Below, piece after piece: positions 54,655 through 63,815 of a stretch of DNA of 64,000 bases (positions within the stretch are counted from its first letter, which is position 1; each line of letters starts with the position of its first letter). The notes beneath the pieces are model-generated. The model searched no databases, was not told the DNA's origin, and saw only the letters and a program-made list of their open reading frames with translations. The DNA is from Xanthobacter agilis (GTDB taxonomy: Bacteria > Pseudomonadota > Alphaproteobacteria > Rhizobiales > Xanthobacteraceae). The DNA lies in the NCBI RefSeq assembly GCF_021730435.1, contig NZ_JABWGX010000008.1:1-64000 (forward strand), written 5' to 3'. The translations under genes were made by a program, and so were the position numbers.

Positions 54655-56285
54655 AGTTCGGTTCCCTGCCCCTGGACGGCGCGGAAGGAGCCATCGCCGC
54701 CCATGCGGTCCGGCTCGAGGGGATGGTCATCAAGAAGGGCACGCGACTCGGCGCGGACGAGATCGCTGCGCTGCGCGCGGCGGGCTATCGCGATGTGGTG
54801 GCGGCGCAGCTGGAGGAGGGCGATCTGGTCGAGGACGCGGCGGCCATGATTCTCGCCGATGCCGTCGCCGGTGCCCAGGTACGGGTCGACCGGCCCTTCA
54901 CCGGCCGCTCCAACCTCTACGCCGCATGCGCGGGCGTGCTGCGGGCGCCGCGCGCGGCCATCGATGCCTTCAACGGGGTGGACGAAGCCATCACCCTGGC
55001 GACGCCGCCGGATCTGCGGGCGGTGGCGGAAGGGGAGCTGATCGGCACGGTGAAGGTCATTCCCTATGCGGTGCCGGAGCATCTGGTGGCGAAGGCCGCG
55101 GCGCTGGCGCCGGGGCTCTTGTCGGTGACGCCATTCCGGCTGCGGCGGGTGGCGGTGGTGTTCACGCTGCTGCCGGGCCTGTCGGACAAGGTCACGGCCA
55201 AGACGCTGGCGGTGACGCAGGCCCGGCTCGTGCCCACCGGCGCGCAGATCTGCCACTCGGCCTCCTGCGCCCACGAGGTCGGTCCGCTGCGGAACCTGTT
55301 ACGGGATGTGGTTGCGGAGGGCGCGGAGCTGGTCATCGTGTTCGGCGCGTCGGCCATCGTCGATCGGCGCGATGTGGTGCCCTCCGCATTGGTGGAGGCG
55401 GGGGGGCAGGTGATCCGGCTCGGCATGCCGGTGGACCCCGGCAATCTGCTGCTGCTCGGGCGGCTGGGCGATGTGCCGGTTCTGGGCGCTCCGGGCTGCG
55501 CCCGCAGCCCCAAGGAGAACGGCTTCGACTGGGTCTTGACGCGCCTTCTGGCCGGCATCGAGGTGACCTCGGCCGATATCGCCCGCCTCGGCGCTGGCGG
55601 GCTGCTGGCGGACATCCCCTCCCGGCCGTCTCCGCGTGGCGCAGCGGAAGGGGGGCGGGCCGGTGGCTTCGCTGCGGTGGTGCTGGCGGCCGGGCGCAGC
55701 TCTCGCATGGGCGGCGGCGTCAACAAGCTGCTGGCGCGGGTTGGAGGCGTGCCCGTCATCCGCCGGGTGGTGGAGGCGGTGCTGGGCTCGCGGGCGCGCC
55801 CGGTGCTGGTGGTGACCGGGCATGACAGCGACCGTGTGGCGGAGGCCCTGGAGGGGCTACCGGTGCAACTGGTGCACAATGCGGATTACGGAAGCGGCAT
55901 GGCTTCATCGCTGGCGGCCGGCATTGCGGCGGTCCCGGAGGACGCAAGCGGCGCCCTGGTTGTGCTCGGTGACATGCCGCTGATGCGGGCAACCCTGCTC
56001 GATCGCATCCAGGACGCCTATGCGCCCGAGGAGGGACGCTTCGTCGTGCTCCCGGTGTCGGGGGCGGCGCGGGGCCATCCGGTGCTGTGGTCGCGGCGCT
56101 ATTTTCCGGAACTGATGGCGCTCAAGGGCGACGTGGGCGCCCGTCACCTCTTGGTGCAACACCGTGAGGCGGTGGCGGAGATCGATGCCGACGGTGAAGG
56201 GGCGTTCCTGGACGTTGATACGCCTGAAGCGTTGGCGCGGGCGCTGGCCCTCGCCGCGCCACGCACGGAGGATGCCGGCGGCTAG
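54651..56285 (+). CDS. Molybdopterin-binding / nucleotidyltransferase fusion (MoeA-like plus MobA-like)
   Basis: 544 residues from GTG 54651. Residues about 170-310 are a MoaB/MoeA-like molybdopterin-binding domain (VIVFGASAIVDRRDVVP; GAPGCARSPKENGFDW). Residues about 338-540 are MobA-like: FAAVVLAAGRSSRMGGG nucleotide loop and ALVVLGDMPLMRATLLD metal site, which would make molybdopterin cytosine dinucleotide. This fits the XdhC pair and a CO-dehydrogenase or xanthine-dehydrogenase-type enzyme elsewhere in the genome. The stop TAG is shared with a dispersed repeat. Confidence 0.9.
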   Translation: MKFGSLPLDGAEGAIAAHAVRLEGMVIKKGTRLGADEIAALRAAGYRDVVAAQLEEGDLVEDAAAMILADAVAGAQVRVDRPFTGRSNLYAACAGVLRAPRAAIDAFNGVDEAITLATPPDLRAVAEGELIGTVKVIPYAVPEHLVAKAAALAPGLLSVTPFRLRRVAVVFTLLPGLSDKVTAKTLAVTQARLVPTGAQICHSASCAHEVGPLRNLLRDVVAEGAELVIVFGASAIVDRRDVVPSALVEAGGQVIRLGMPVDPGNLLLLGRLGDVPVLGAPGCARSPKENGFDWVLTRLLAGIEVTSADIARLGAGGLLADIPSRPSPRGAAEGGRAGGFAAVVLAAGRSSRMGGGVNKLLARVGGVPVIRRVVEAVLGSRARPVLVVTGHDSDRVAEALEGLPVQLVHNADYGSGMASSLAAGIAAVPEDASGALVVLGDMPLMRATLLDRIQDAYAPEEGRFVVLPVSGAARGHPVLWSRRYFPELMALKGDVGARHLLVQHREAVAEIDADGEGAFLDVDTPEALARALALAAPRTEDAGG

Positions 56286-56383
56286 AGCGAAAGCCGGTTG
56301 CACTGGCTCGCGTCGTCCACACTCCGTTAGGGGGTTTCGCATTTTCTTCAGCGAACCCGAATCCGCGTCGTTTGAAAAGGCTC
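56283..56383. repeat. Dispersed intergenic palindrome, copy C
   Basis: Begins TAGAGCG at 56283, whose TAG is the stop of the upstream gene, exactly as in copy A. The outer stem GCATTTTC (56339-56346) pairs with GAAAAGGC (56374-56381) with one mismatch around CTTCAGCGAACCCGAATCCGCGTCG. Its left inverted repeat is degenerate. Confidence 0.65.
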
Positions 56384-56391
56384 TCGCGGCC

Positions 56392-58389
56392 TCAGGCGCT
56401 GCGGATGGCCGCGAGGAAATGCTCCACCCGCTGGCGCAGGTCCCGCGCTTCCCGCGACAGGTGGGACGCGGCCTCGAGCACCTGTCCGGCATCCCGGCCG
56501 GTGGCGGTGGCGCCCTGGCGCACATCCACGATATTGCCGCTGACCTCGGCCGTGCCGGCCGCCGCCTGCTGAACGCTGCGGGCGATCTCCTGGGTTGCGG
56601 CGCCCTGCTGGGTCACGGCGTCGGAAATGGCTCCGGAGATGGTGTTGATCTCCTCGATCACCGCGCCGATCTCATGAATTGCGCTCACCGCCGCCTTCGA
56701 TGCCTCCTGGATCGCCCGGATCTGGGCCGAGATGTCCTCGGTGGCGCTGGCGGTTTGACCGGCGAGGGACTTTACCTCCTCCGCGACCACCGCGAACCCC
56801 TTGCCGGCTGTTCCGGCGCGCGCCGCCTCGATCGTCGCGTTGAGGGCCAGAAGGTTGGTCTGGTCGGCGATGGCGTTGATGAGGCTGACGATTTCCGAAA
56901 TTCGTGAGCTCACTGCCACAAGGCTCTGAACCGTGCCGTCGGTGTCCCGCGCGGCGGTGGCGGCGCGCTCCGCGACCGCCCGCGAGGTGTTCATGCGGCT
57001 GGAAATCTCGCCGATGGAGGTGGCAAGCTGCTCGGATGCGGCGGCGACGCTGCGCACGTTGGCGGAGGCCTGTTCGGCCGCGGCAGCGGCCCCCTGGGCG
57101 TTGCGGGCGCCGGTATCGGCGGTGCCAGTCAGGGAGCGCGCCGTCGTCTCCAGCGTCTGGGCGGCGGTGGCGACGAGATCGAGCACACCGGTGATGTCGC
57201 GGTTGAAGGCCGCGACTAGGCCGTCGACGGTTTCGGCGCGCCGGCACTGGGCCTGCGCCGCCGCGTGTGCCTCGGCCTCCAGTTCCGCGCGGGCCGTGGC
57301 GTGTTGCTTGAAGACCTGCATGGCCTGCGCCATGGCGCCGATCTCGTCGCGCCGCGCGAGGTCGGGGACGGCGATGGACAGATCGCCTTGGGCGAGGCCG
57401 TTCATGGCCGTGGTCATGCGCGCCAGCGGGCGGCCGATGGCGCGATGCAGCAACTGGCTGAGCAGCACCGCACAGGCCAGAGCTGCCACCAGCGTGCCCG
57501 CGATCGCCACCATGCGCAGTTCATATAGGCCAGCGAAGGCTTTCTGCGGGTCGATCGCCACCGCCAGGTGCCAGTCAGCGCCCTCCAGCTCCTTCAGCGG
57601 CACGAAGGCGACCAGCATCTCGTGTCCCCCGATGCTGGCGCTGGTGATCTGGGTGGAGATGGGCGGCGCCTTGCCCGAGAACAGGTCGGAGAGGCTTTTG
57701 CCGACCCATTGATCCTGCGGATGCACTTGGATCGCGCCCTTGTCGTCCACCAGGAAAGCGAAGCCCATGCCGCCGAAATCCACAGCGGCGAGATGGGTTT
57801 GCAGGGCCGAGACGAAGAAATCGCCGCCGATGACGCCGACCAGGCCATCCTTGGTGCGCGCCGGTGTGGCGACGGTGATGACCAGCCGGCCGGTGGTGGC
57901 ATCCTTGTAGGGCGGCGTCAGGACAACTTTGCCCGCGCGTTCGGCGGCCTGATACCAGGGGCGCGCGCGGGGGTCGTAGCCAGCCGGCATCGGCTCGGCC
58001 GGAACATGGAGGAACACCCCATCGGGGCGGCCGATGTACACCTCCTTGAACGCCCGCAGCAGCTCCCGATTGTCGATGAGGGAGGCGGCGGCGCCGGGAT
58101 CGGCCGTGATCGCGTCCGCCACCTCCTCGATCAGCATCACCCGTGCCGCGAACCAGTTGGCGACCGAGGTCGCGGCCAGGGCGCCGGCGGTGTCGAGCTT
58201 GGCTTCCACCTCCCGGGTCAGCAGCGCCTGCTGGTGCCTGTCGATGAAGAAGGAGAAGGCGAAGAAGGCGAGCATTACGGCAAGGGAGACGGCCAGGATG
58301 ATGCCGCGCAGCATCCGCTTGCCACCCGCTTCAGCCCCACTCCGCCGCTCACCCAAAGCCGTGATTGGGGAGATGGATAAAGCCGTCAT
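56392..58389 (-). CDS. Methyl-accepting chemotaxis protein with dCache sensor
   Basis: 665 residues. Transmembrane helix at about 27-50, a periplasmic dCache-type sensor (55-300: [33 protein letters not shown]), second helix 298-322, HAMP ([20 protein letters not shown]), then the signalling domain with hairpin tip [20 protein letters not shown]. dCache domains often bind amino acids or other small ligands; the typical amino-acid motif could not be verified by eye. ATG 58314 is an alternative start. No che genes lie near. Confidence 0.9.
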   Translation of the reverse strand: MTALSISPITALGERRSGAEAGGKRMLRGIILAVSLAVMLAFFAFSFFIDRHQQALLTREVEAKLDTAGALAATSVANWFAARVMLIEEVADAITADPGAAASLIDNRELLRAFKEVYIGRPDGVFLHVPAEPMPAGYDPRARPWYQAAERAGKVVLTPPYKDATTGRLVITVATPARTKDGLVGVIGGDFFVSALQTHLAAVDFGGMGFAFLVDDKGAIQVHPQDQWVGKSLSDLFSGKAPPISTQITSASIGGHEMLVAFVPLKELEGADWHLAVAIDPQKAFAGLYELRMVAIAGTLVAALACAVLLSQLLHRAIGRPLARMTTAMNGLAQGDLSIAVPDLARRDEIGAMAQAMQVFKQHATARAELEAEAHAAAQAQCRRAETVDGLVAAFNRDITGVLDLVATAAQTLETTARSLTGTADTGARNAQGAAAAAEQASANVRSVAAASEQLATSIGEISSRMNTSRAVAERAATAARDTDGTVQSLVAVSSRISEIVSLINAIADQTNLLALNATIEAARAGTAGKGFAVVAEEVKSLAGQTASATEDISAQIRAIQEASKAAVSAIHEIGAVIEEINTISGAISDAVTQQGAATQEIARSVQQAAAGTAEVSGNIVDVRQGATATGRDAGQVLEAASHLSREARDLRQRVEHFLAAIRSA

Positions 58390-58495
58390 GCTGGTCGCTT
58401 TCGTCGGCGTGGAAAATACGCTTCCACTGACCTATGACGCTACCTCGCAACCAAGACCGCCATGTGAAGCCGGCGGCGCCTTGCCGTCGGCGGGG

Positions 58496-58966
58496 CTAGA
58501 AGGGAGCCGCCACCAGATGGCGGGCGGGAAGGTCCAGCCGCTCGCACAGCCACTGGGCGAGGCGCAGGCGATGGCAGCCCTCCACATGGCGCTCGTAGCA
58601 CAGCAGGCACAGCCGCCGCCCGCGCGCCAGGTCCGCCAGCTCCTCAAGGGCGGCCTGGGCCGGAGCGGTCGCAAGATGGGCGTCGTAGATGCGCATCAGC
58701 GTGTCGTGATCGCCGGAGCGGGCGGCCAGGCGACCGTCCTTCGGCGTGCCCAGAGCCTTGAGATGGACATAGGCGATGCCGTGCTCGGCGATGCCGGCGG
58801 CCAGCGCCGTCTTGGAAAACCCCGGCCGGCGTGAGGCCGCCACCGCGCGCACGTCCACCACCAGATCGACCCCGGCACCAGTCAGGGCGTCCTGGAAGGC
58901 GAAGGGCGTGGTCTGCTCATAGCCGATGGTGAAGAGCGCGGTGGGGGTGGTGGCGGGACGGGTCAT
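58496..58966 (-). CDS. DUF488-family protein
   Basis: 156 residues from ATG 58966 (MTRPATTPTALFTIGYEQTT). The family blocks DLVVDVRAVAASRRPGFSK, IAYVHLKALGTPK and the C-terminal LCLLCYERHVEGCHRLRLAQWL with its two cysteines are present. The function of DUF488 is unknown; the end segment CxxC-like C-E-x-C-H pattern suggests metal or nucleotide binding. Good-length member. It lies alone between the chemoreceptor and the metallopeptidase. Confidence 0.85.
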   Translation of the reverse strand: MTRPATTPTALFTIGYEQTTPFAFQDALTGAGVDLVVDVRAVAASRRPGFSKTALAAGIAEHGIAYVHLKALGTPKDGRLAARSGDHDTLMRIYDAHLATAPAQAALEELADLARGRRLCLLCYERHVEGCHRLRLAQWLCERLDLPARHLVAAPF

Positions 58967-59203
58967 CCGTGAATGATGGCGCCTTGCGGCCGCCCCGTCA
59001 CCACAAATGCGGAGCGTGGTCCTGCCGCGTTGCACAAGAGTTGGAGCGTCGCCGTGTGAGATGTGGTGTGTGGGCGGTCCCTGAACAACGATGACGGGCG
59101 AGCCATGAAAGATGGTGTGCGGGCGCCTGTGGAATGGAATTTCAGATGCAAGTGGGCGATATTGGCGCAATCTTTGTTCCGGCGAAGGCGAAGGTGCAGG
59201 ACG

Positions 59204-60334
59204 ATGCGGCTGTTTCGATGCGAGGTCTGCGGCCAGCTTCTCTATTTCGAAAACCGGCGCTGCGAAAAGTGCGGCCATGCCCTCGGTTACCTGCCTGAAC
59301 GTAACAACCTGATGGAGTTGGAGCCCGAGGGCGACGCCTTCCGCGCGGTGGGGGTCGAGAAGCGGCGCTTCCGTTTCTGCGCCAACGCCGCCTATGATGT
59401 CTGCAACTGGCTGGTGCCGGCCGAGCAGGAGGGCGAATACTGCCTCGCCTGCCGCCATAATCGCACCGTGCCGGACTTGACCCATCCACATTATTTGAAG
59501 AAGTGGCAGCGCATCGAGGTGGCCAAACACCGCCTTATCTATTCGCTGTTGCAGCTCAACCTGCCTCTGGAGAGCAATGAGGACCGCGAAGGGGGCCTGT
59601 GCTTCGATTTTCTCGCGGACCCGTCCGAGCAGGATGCGCCGAAGATCATGACAGGCCATGATGAAGGGCTCATCACCATAGCCCTGGCAGAGGCCGACGA
59701 CGCGGAGCGGGAGCAGCGCCGCAATGATCTGGGCGAGCTGTATCGCACCCTGCTCGGGCACTTCCGGCACGAGGTGGGGCATTATTATTGGAACTGCTTG
59801 GTGCGGGATGCGGGGCGCGTTTCGGCGTTCCGCGCGGTGTTCGGTGACGAAAGCGCCGATTATGGGGAGGCCCTCAAAGCCTATTACAAGGCTGGTCCCT
59901 CTGCCGATTGGCAGGTTAACCACGTTTCGGCTTATGCCACCTCCCATCCGTGGGAGGACTTCGCCGAGACATTCAAGCACTACATCCACATCGTTGATAC
60001 GCTGGAGATGGTCGGGGCGTTCGGCATGCGGGTGGCGCCGCGGCTCGATCGCAGCGGCGATCTCAAGTCTCAGGTGGATTTCAACCCGTACCGAGCCTAC
60101 GACATTCAGGACATGGTGGGGGCGTGGCTACCCATCGCGTTCGCGCTCAACAGCCTCAACCGCTGCATGGGCATGGCGGATGCCTACCCCTTCATCCTGA
60201 GCCCCGGTGTGATCGTCAAGCTCGGCTTCGTGCACCATCTGGTGCACCGCGCCGCGCCCGCCGATCCGGTGCGCGCGGCGGTTGCAGAGCGCCGGGAGGC
60301 GGGAGCGCCGCCGACTGCCGCCGCTGTCGGGTGA
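59204..60334 (+). CDS. Zinc-ribbon putative metallopeptidase (zinc_ribbon_6 / DUF2248-type)
   Basis: 376 residues from ATG 59204 (MRLFRCEVCGQLLYFENRRC); the ORF runs upstream without family character. A zinc ribbon is formed by Cys6, Cys9, Cys20 and Cys23; a second Cys set (59, 67, 80, 83) may bind another zinc. The gluzincin motif HEVGHYYW has His189, Glu190 and His193. This family is common in bacteria, sometimes beside the alpha-E/transglutaminase set, and its substrate is unknown. No signal peptide. 58967-59203 shows no gene. Confidence 0.86.
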   Translation: MRLFRCEVCGQLLYFENRRCEKCGHALGYLPERNNLMELEPEGDAFRAVGVEKRRFRFCANAAYDVCNWLVPAEQEGEYCLACRHNRTVPDLTHPHYLKKWQRIEVAKHRLIYSLLQLNLPLESNEDREGGLCFDFLADPSEQDAPKIMTGHDEGLITIALAEADDAEREQRRNDLGELYRTLLGHFRHEVGHYYWNCLVRDAGRVSAFRAVFGDESADYGEALKAYYKAGPSADWQVNHVSAYATSHPWEDFAETFKHYIHIVDTLEMVGAFGMRVAPRLDRSGDLKSQVDFNPYRAYDIQDMVGAWLPIAFALNSLNRCMGMADAYPFILSPGVIVKLGFVHHLVHRAAPADPVRAAVAERREAGAPPTAAAVG

Positions 60335-60389
60335 CGGCCCGCAACGGAAACCTCAACGGGCGGACCGTGGCGCGGCCGCCGCCCCGTTG

Positions 60390-60443
60390 GGACGTCCCTT
60401 GGGGAGCCTCCCTTGGGGAACCTCCCTTGGGGGACGCCCCTTT
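60390..60443. repeat. Imperfect 14-bp tandem repeat after topA
   Basis: A unit like CCTCCCTTGGGGA is repeated three to four times with drift (GACGTCCCTTGGGGA, GCCTCCCTTGGGGA, ACCTCCCTTGGGGG, ACGCCCCTTTGG). Each unit is near-palindromic (CCCTTGGGG) so the stretch can fold into alternative hairpins and could help end topA or metallopeptidase transcription in this convergent gap. Confidence 0.75.
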
Positions 60444-60459
60444 GGCGATGGTCGGGGCC

Positions 60460-63177
60460 TCAATCGGTGGCCGAGGCGCTTTTCGTCTTCTTCGCCGGGG
60501 CCTTGGCGGTGGTCGCCTTTTTCGTAGCGGGCTTCTTCGCGGCCGGCTTCTTGGCTGTCGACGTCTTGGTCGTCGCGCCGTCGAACGGAGCGGCCTCGCC
60601 GTCGTCCCCTGCCGATGCCTTGGCCTTGGCGCCCGCCTTCGCGGTGGTCTTGCGCGGGGCCTTGGCCGGCGTGGTCGCGGCCTTGGCGTCGATGAGCCCC
60701 ACCGCGTCCGCGAGGGTCAGCGCTTCCGGGTCCATGGACTTGGGCAGGGTGGCGTTCACCTTGCCGTGGTTCACATAGGGGCCGAAGCGGCCGGCGCGCA
60801 CGGTGATCGGCCCGCCCAGGGTGGGATGGTCGCCGAGACCGCGGCCGGCCGGGGTGGCGCCGCGCGGGCCGCGACCCTTGGTCTGCTTCTCGGCGATCAG
60901 CGTTACAGCGCGGTTGAGGCCGATGTTGAGCACATCGTCCCCGGTCTCCAGGTTCGCATAGGTGCGCCCGTGCTGCACATAAGGCCCATAGCGGCCGATG
61001 CCGGCCAGGATGGGGTCGCCGTCCTCCGGATGCTTGCCGACCTCGCGCGGCAGCGCCAGGAGCTTCAGGGCGGTGTCGAGATCCACATCGGCGGCCGCCA
61101 GGCCCTTGGGCAGCGACGAGCGCTTGGGCTTCTCGCCGTCCTTGCCCTCGCCGAGCTGGAGGTAGGTGCCGAAGCGGCCCGCGCGCACGGTCACTTCTTC
61201 CCCGCTCTCCGGGTCGAGCCCGATCACGCGCTTGCCGTCGCCCTCCGGGGAGCCGTCCCCGGTGAGGGGCTGGGTGTGGCGGCATTCAGGATAGTTCGAG
61301 CAGCCGATGAAGGCGCCGAACTTGCCCATCTTCAGCGACAGACGCCCGGCTCCGCAGGTGGGGCACAGGCGGGGATCCGAGCCGTCCGCCTTGGGCGGGA
61401 AGATGTGGGCGGTGAGCATCTCGTCGAGGGCATCGAGCACCTGCGAGACGCGCAGCTCCTTGGTGGCGCCGATGGCGGCGTGGAAATCCTTCCAGAAGTC
61501 ACGCAGCACCTGCTTCCAGTCGAGCTGCGCCGCGGAGACCTCGTCCAGCTTTTCTTCCAGGTCGGCGGTGAAATCGTATTCCACATAGCGCTTGAAGAAG
61601 CTCTCGAGGAATGCGGTGACGAGCCGGCCCTTGTCCTCCGGCAGCAGCTTCTTCTTTTCGAGCTTCACATATTCGCGGTCGCGCAGCACCGCGAGCACGG
61701 CGGCGTAGGTGGAGGGGCGGCCGATGCCGAGCTCCTCCATGCGCTTCACGAGCGAGGCTTCCGAATAGCGCGGCGGCGGCTCGGTGAAGTGCTGGGCGGT
61801 TTCGATCCCGCGCTTGTCGAGGCCTTCGCCGGCGCTCATGGCGGGCAGGCGGCGGCCCTCCTCGTCCTCGTCGTCATCGTCCTTGCCCTCGCGATAGAGG
61901 GCCAGGAAGCCATCGAACTTCACCACCGTGCCGGTGGCGGACAGGTCGAGGGTGCGGCCTCCCGCTTTCGCCTCGATGTCGGCGGTGGTGCGCTCCAGCT
62001 CCGCCGATTCCATCTGGCTGGCGATGGTGCGGGTCCAGATGAGTTCGTAGAGCTTGGCCTGCTCGCCGTCGAGATGGCGCGCCGCCTCGCGGGGATGCCG
62101 GCCGGGATCGGTGGGGCGGATGGCCTCGTGGGCTTCCTGGGCGTTCTTGGCCTTCACCGTGTATTTGCGCGGCACGCCGGGCAGATAGCGGGCGCCGAAC
62201 TGCTTGCCGATGGCGCCGCGGGTGGCGGCGATGGCTTCCGGCGCCATGTCCACGCCGTCGGTTCGCATATAGGTGATGAGACCCACTGTTTCGCCGCCCA
62301 CGTCCACGCCCTCATAAAGGCGCTGGGCGATCTGCATGGTGCGCGCCGGGGCCAGGCCGAGCTTGCGGCTCGCCTCCTGCTGCAGGGTCGAGGTGGTGAA
62401 GGGGGGCTGCGGATGCCGTTTCACCGGCTTGGCTTCCACCGAGCGCACCCGGAACGCCGCGCTCTCCAGCGCCGTGCGGAAGGCCTGGGCCTCCTCGGCC
62501 GAGCCCACGGAGAGGCGGGTGATCTTCTTGCCGTCGGCACCGGCCAGGCGCGCCTCGAACTCCTCCGCGCGGGGCGTGGCGAGACGGGCGACGATGGACC
62601 AATACTCCCGCGCGACGAAGGTCTCGATCTCTCGTTCCCGCTCGCAGACCAGACGCAGCGCCACCGACTGCACCCGGCCGGCGGAACGGGCGCCGGGCAG
62701 CTTGCGCCACAGCACCGGCGAGAGCGTGAACCCCACCAGATAATCAAGGGCGCGACGGGCGAGGTAGGCATCCACCAGCGCGACGTCGATGGCGCGCGGC
62801 GCCTTCATGGCGTCGAGCACGGCCTGCTTGGTGATGGCGTTGAAGACGACGCGCTCCACCTTCTGGTGCTTCAGCGCTTTCTTTTGTCGCAGTACCTCCA
62901 GCACATGCCAGGAGATGGCCTCGCCCTCGCGATCCGGGTCGGTGGCGAGGATGAGCGCGTCCGCCCCCTTCACCGCGCTCGCGATCTCGTTGAGCCGTTT
63001 CTGCGCCTTGGGGTCCACTTCCCAAAGCATGTGGAAGTCGGCGTCGGGGTCCACGGACCCGTCCTTCGAGGGCAGGTCCCGCACATGGCCATAGGAGGCG
63101 ATGACCTCATAGCCCGGACCCAGATATTTGTTGATCGTCTTCGCTTTGGCCGGCGATTCGACGATGACGACCTGCAT
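60460..63177 (-). CDS. topA: DNA topoisomerase I
   Basis: 905 residues. Toprim domain MQVVIVESPAKAKTINKYLG with DPDREGEAISWHV acidic cluster; active-site Tyr303 in GLITYMRTDGVDM; gate region SYGHVRDLPSKDGSV; one zinc finger of four cysteines (CPTCGAGRL ... GCSNYPECR) and C-terminal repeated domains VTVRAGRFGTYLQLGEG, GPYVQHGRTYANLETGD, ITVRAGRFGPYVNHGKV. The last 80 residues are Lys/Ala-rich H1-like. It relaxes negative supercoils. dprA lies upstream, the usual Rhizobiales order, interrupted by one small gene on the opposite strand. Confidence 0.96.
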   Translation of the reverse strand: MQVVIVESPAKAKTINKYLGPGYEVIASYGHVRDLPSKDGSVDPDADFHMLWEVDPKAQKRLNEIASAVKGADALILATDPDREGEAISWHVLEVLRQKKALKHQKVERVVFNAITKQAVLDAMKAPRAIDVALVDAYLARRALDYLVGFTLSPVLWRKLPGARSAGRVQSVALRLVCEREREIETFVAREYWSIVARLATPRAEEFEARLAGADGKKITRLSVGSAEEAQAFRTALESAAFRVRSVEAKPVKRHPQPPFTTSTLQQEASRKLGLAPARTMQIAQRLYEGVDVGGETVGLITYMRTDGVDMAPEAIAATRGAIGKQFGARYLPGVPRKYTVKAKNAQEAHEAIRPTDPGRHPREAARHLDGEQAKLYELIWTRTIASQMESAELERTTADIEAKAGGRTLDLSATGTVVKFDGFLALYREGKDDDDEDEEGRRLPAMSAGEGLDKRGIETAQHFTEPPPRYSEASLVKRMEELGIGRPSTYAAVLAVLRDREYVKLEKKKLLPEDKGRLVTAFLESFFKRYVEYDFTADLEEKLDEVSAAQLDWKQVLRDFWKDFHAAIGATKELRVSQVLDALDEMLTAHIFPPKADGSDPRLCPTCGAGRLSLKMGKFGAFIGCSNYPECRHTQPLTGDGSPEGDGKRVIGLDPESGEEVTVRAGRFGTYLQLGEGKDGEKPKRSSLPKGLAAADVDLDTALKLLALPREVGKHPEDGDPILAGIGRYGPYVQHGRTYANLETGDDVLNIGLNRAVTLIAEKQTKGRGPRGATPAGRGLGDHPTLGGPITVRAGRFGPYVNHGKVNATLPKSMDPEALTLADAVGLIDAKAATTPAKAPRKTTAKAGAKAKASAGDDGEAAPFDGATTKTSTAKKPAAKKPATKKATTAKAPAKKTKSASATD

Positions 63178-63555
63178 GACCTAACGTCTCTCTCTGGTCC
63201 GTGGCCCCATTGCGCGGACCTTCGGAGAGCGCCGACGCGAGCCGTTCCCCCACGGGCGGCGGCCGATGCCGCAAGCCCGTCGCGGGTGTCGTCTCGTTGC
63301 GCCGGTAGCTCCCCCCAAGCTGGAACCCTCGGTCGACCGCGCTCGTTTCACAGCGGAAACGGCACCTTGGGCCGGCAAGGTTTCCAAAAGGCGGCTGCAA
63401 GATGGGCACGCCGGCGGCACCTGTCAAATGCCAAGGTCCGTGGCGCGCCCTCCGGCTTCCCTTGCAGAATACAACCGGTGGTATGTTTTAATATGAAAAT
63501 CAATCTTTAAGACGTATTTGCCAACCATTTGAATGGTCGTCGACGGGATCGCTCC
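63178..63555. other. Spacer upstream of topA
   Basis: 378 bases hold the topA promoter on the minus strand and the promoter of the small gene on the plus strand. An AT-rich patch at 63480-63515 (TATGTTTTAATATGAAAATC) follows TTGCAG at 63462, a possible weak promoter. No convincing coding region is seen. Confidence 0.5.
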
Positions 63556-63801
63556 ATGAACAAGACAGCAGGCGACAGGACCTCTGGGGATGTCATGTCC
63601 GGGCCACAGCCGCCCGAGCTGCAGATGGACGACCCCGCATCGGTGGCCGCCTATATTGCGGTGTTGAGCGAGGAGCTGTCGCGGCTGGCGCGCGGCAGCG
63701 GGCTTGTCACACTCTCTTATATCCTCGACATGGCGCGCCTCGAAGCCCGCGCCGTGGTCACGGTGAAGGCGGGGGGTGGGGATGGCGCGACGACGCCCTG
63801 A
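63556..63801 (+). CDS. Small hypothetical protein between topA and dprA
   Basis: 81 residues from ATG 63556 (MNKTAGDRTSGDVMSGPQPP); an in-frame TTG at 63529 is less likely. The middle is helical (PASVAAYIAVLSEELSRLAR; LVTLSYILDMARLEARAVV). No known motif, no signal peptide. Codon use is normal and it is convergent with dprA, with only 14 bases between the stops. Function unknown. Confidence 0.6.
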   Translation: MNKTAGDRTSGDVMSGPQPPELQMDDPASVAAYIAVLSEELSRLARGSGLVTLSYILDMARLEARAVVTVKAGGGDGATTP

Positions 63802-63815
63802 GCCGCCGGGGGCGC

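Noticed and set aside
60124-63510. A 1128-codon open frame on the plus strand
   Set aside because: It runs antisense to topA throughout; topA has every expected motif. Long antisense frames are normal in DNA of this GC content, and the translated sequence is low-complexity Gly/Arg/His-rich.
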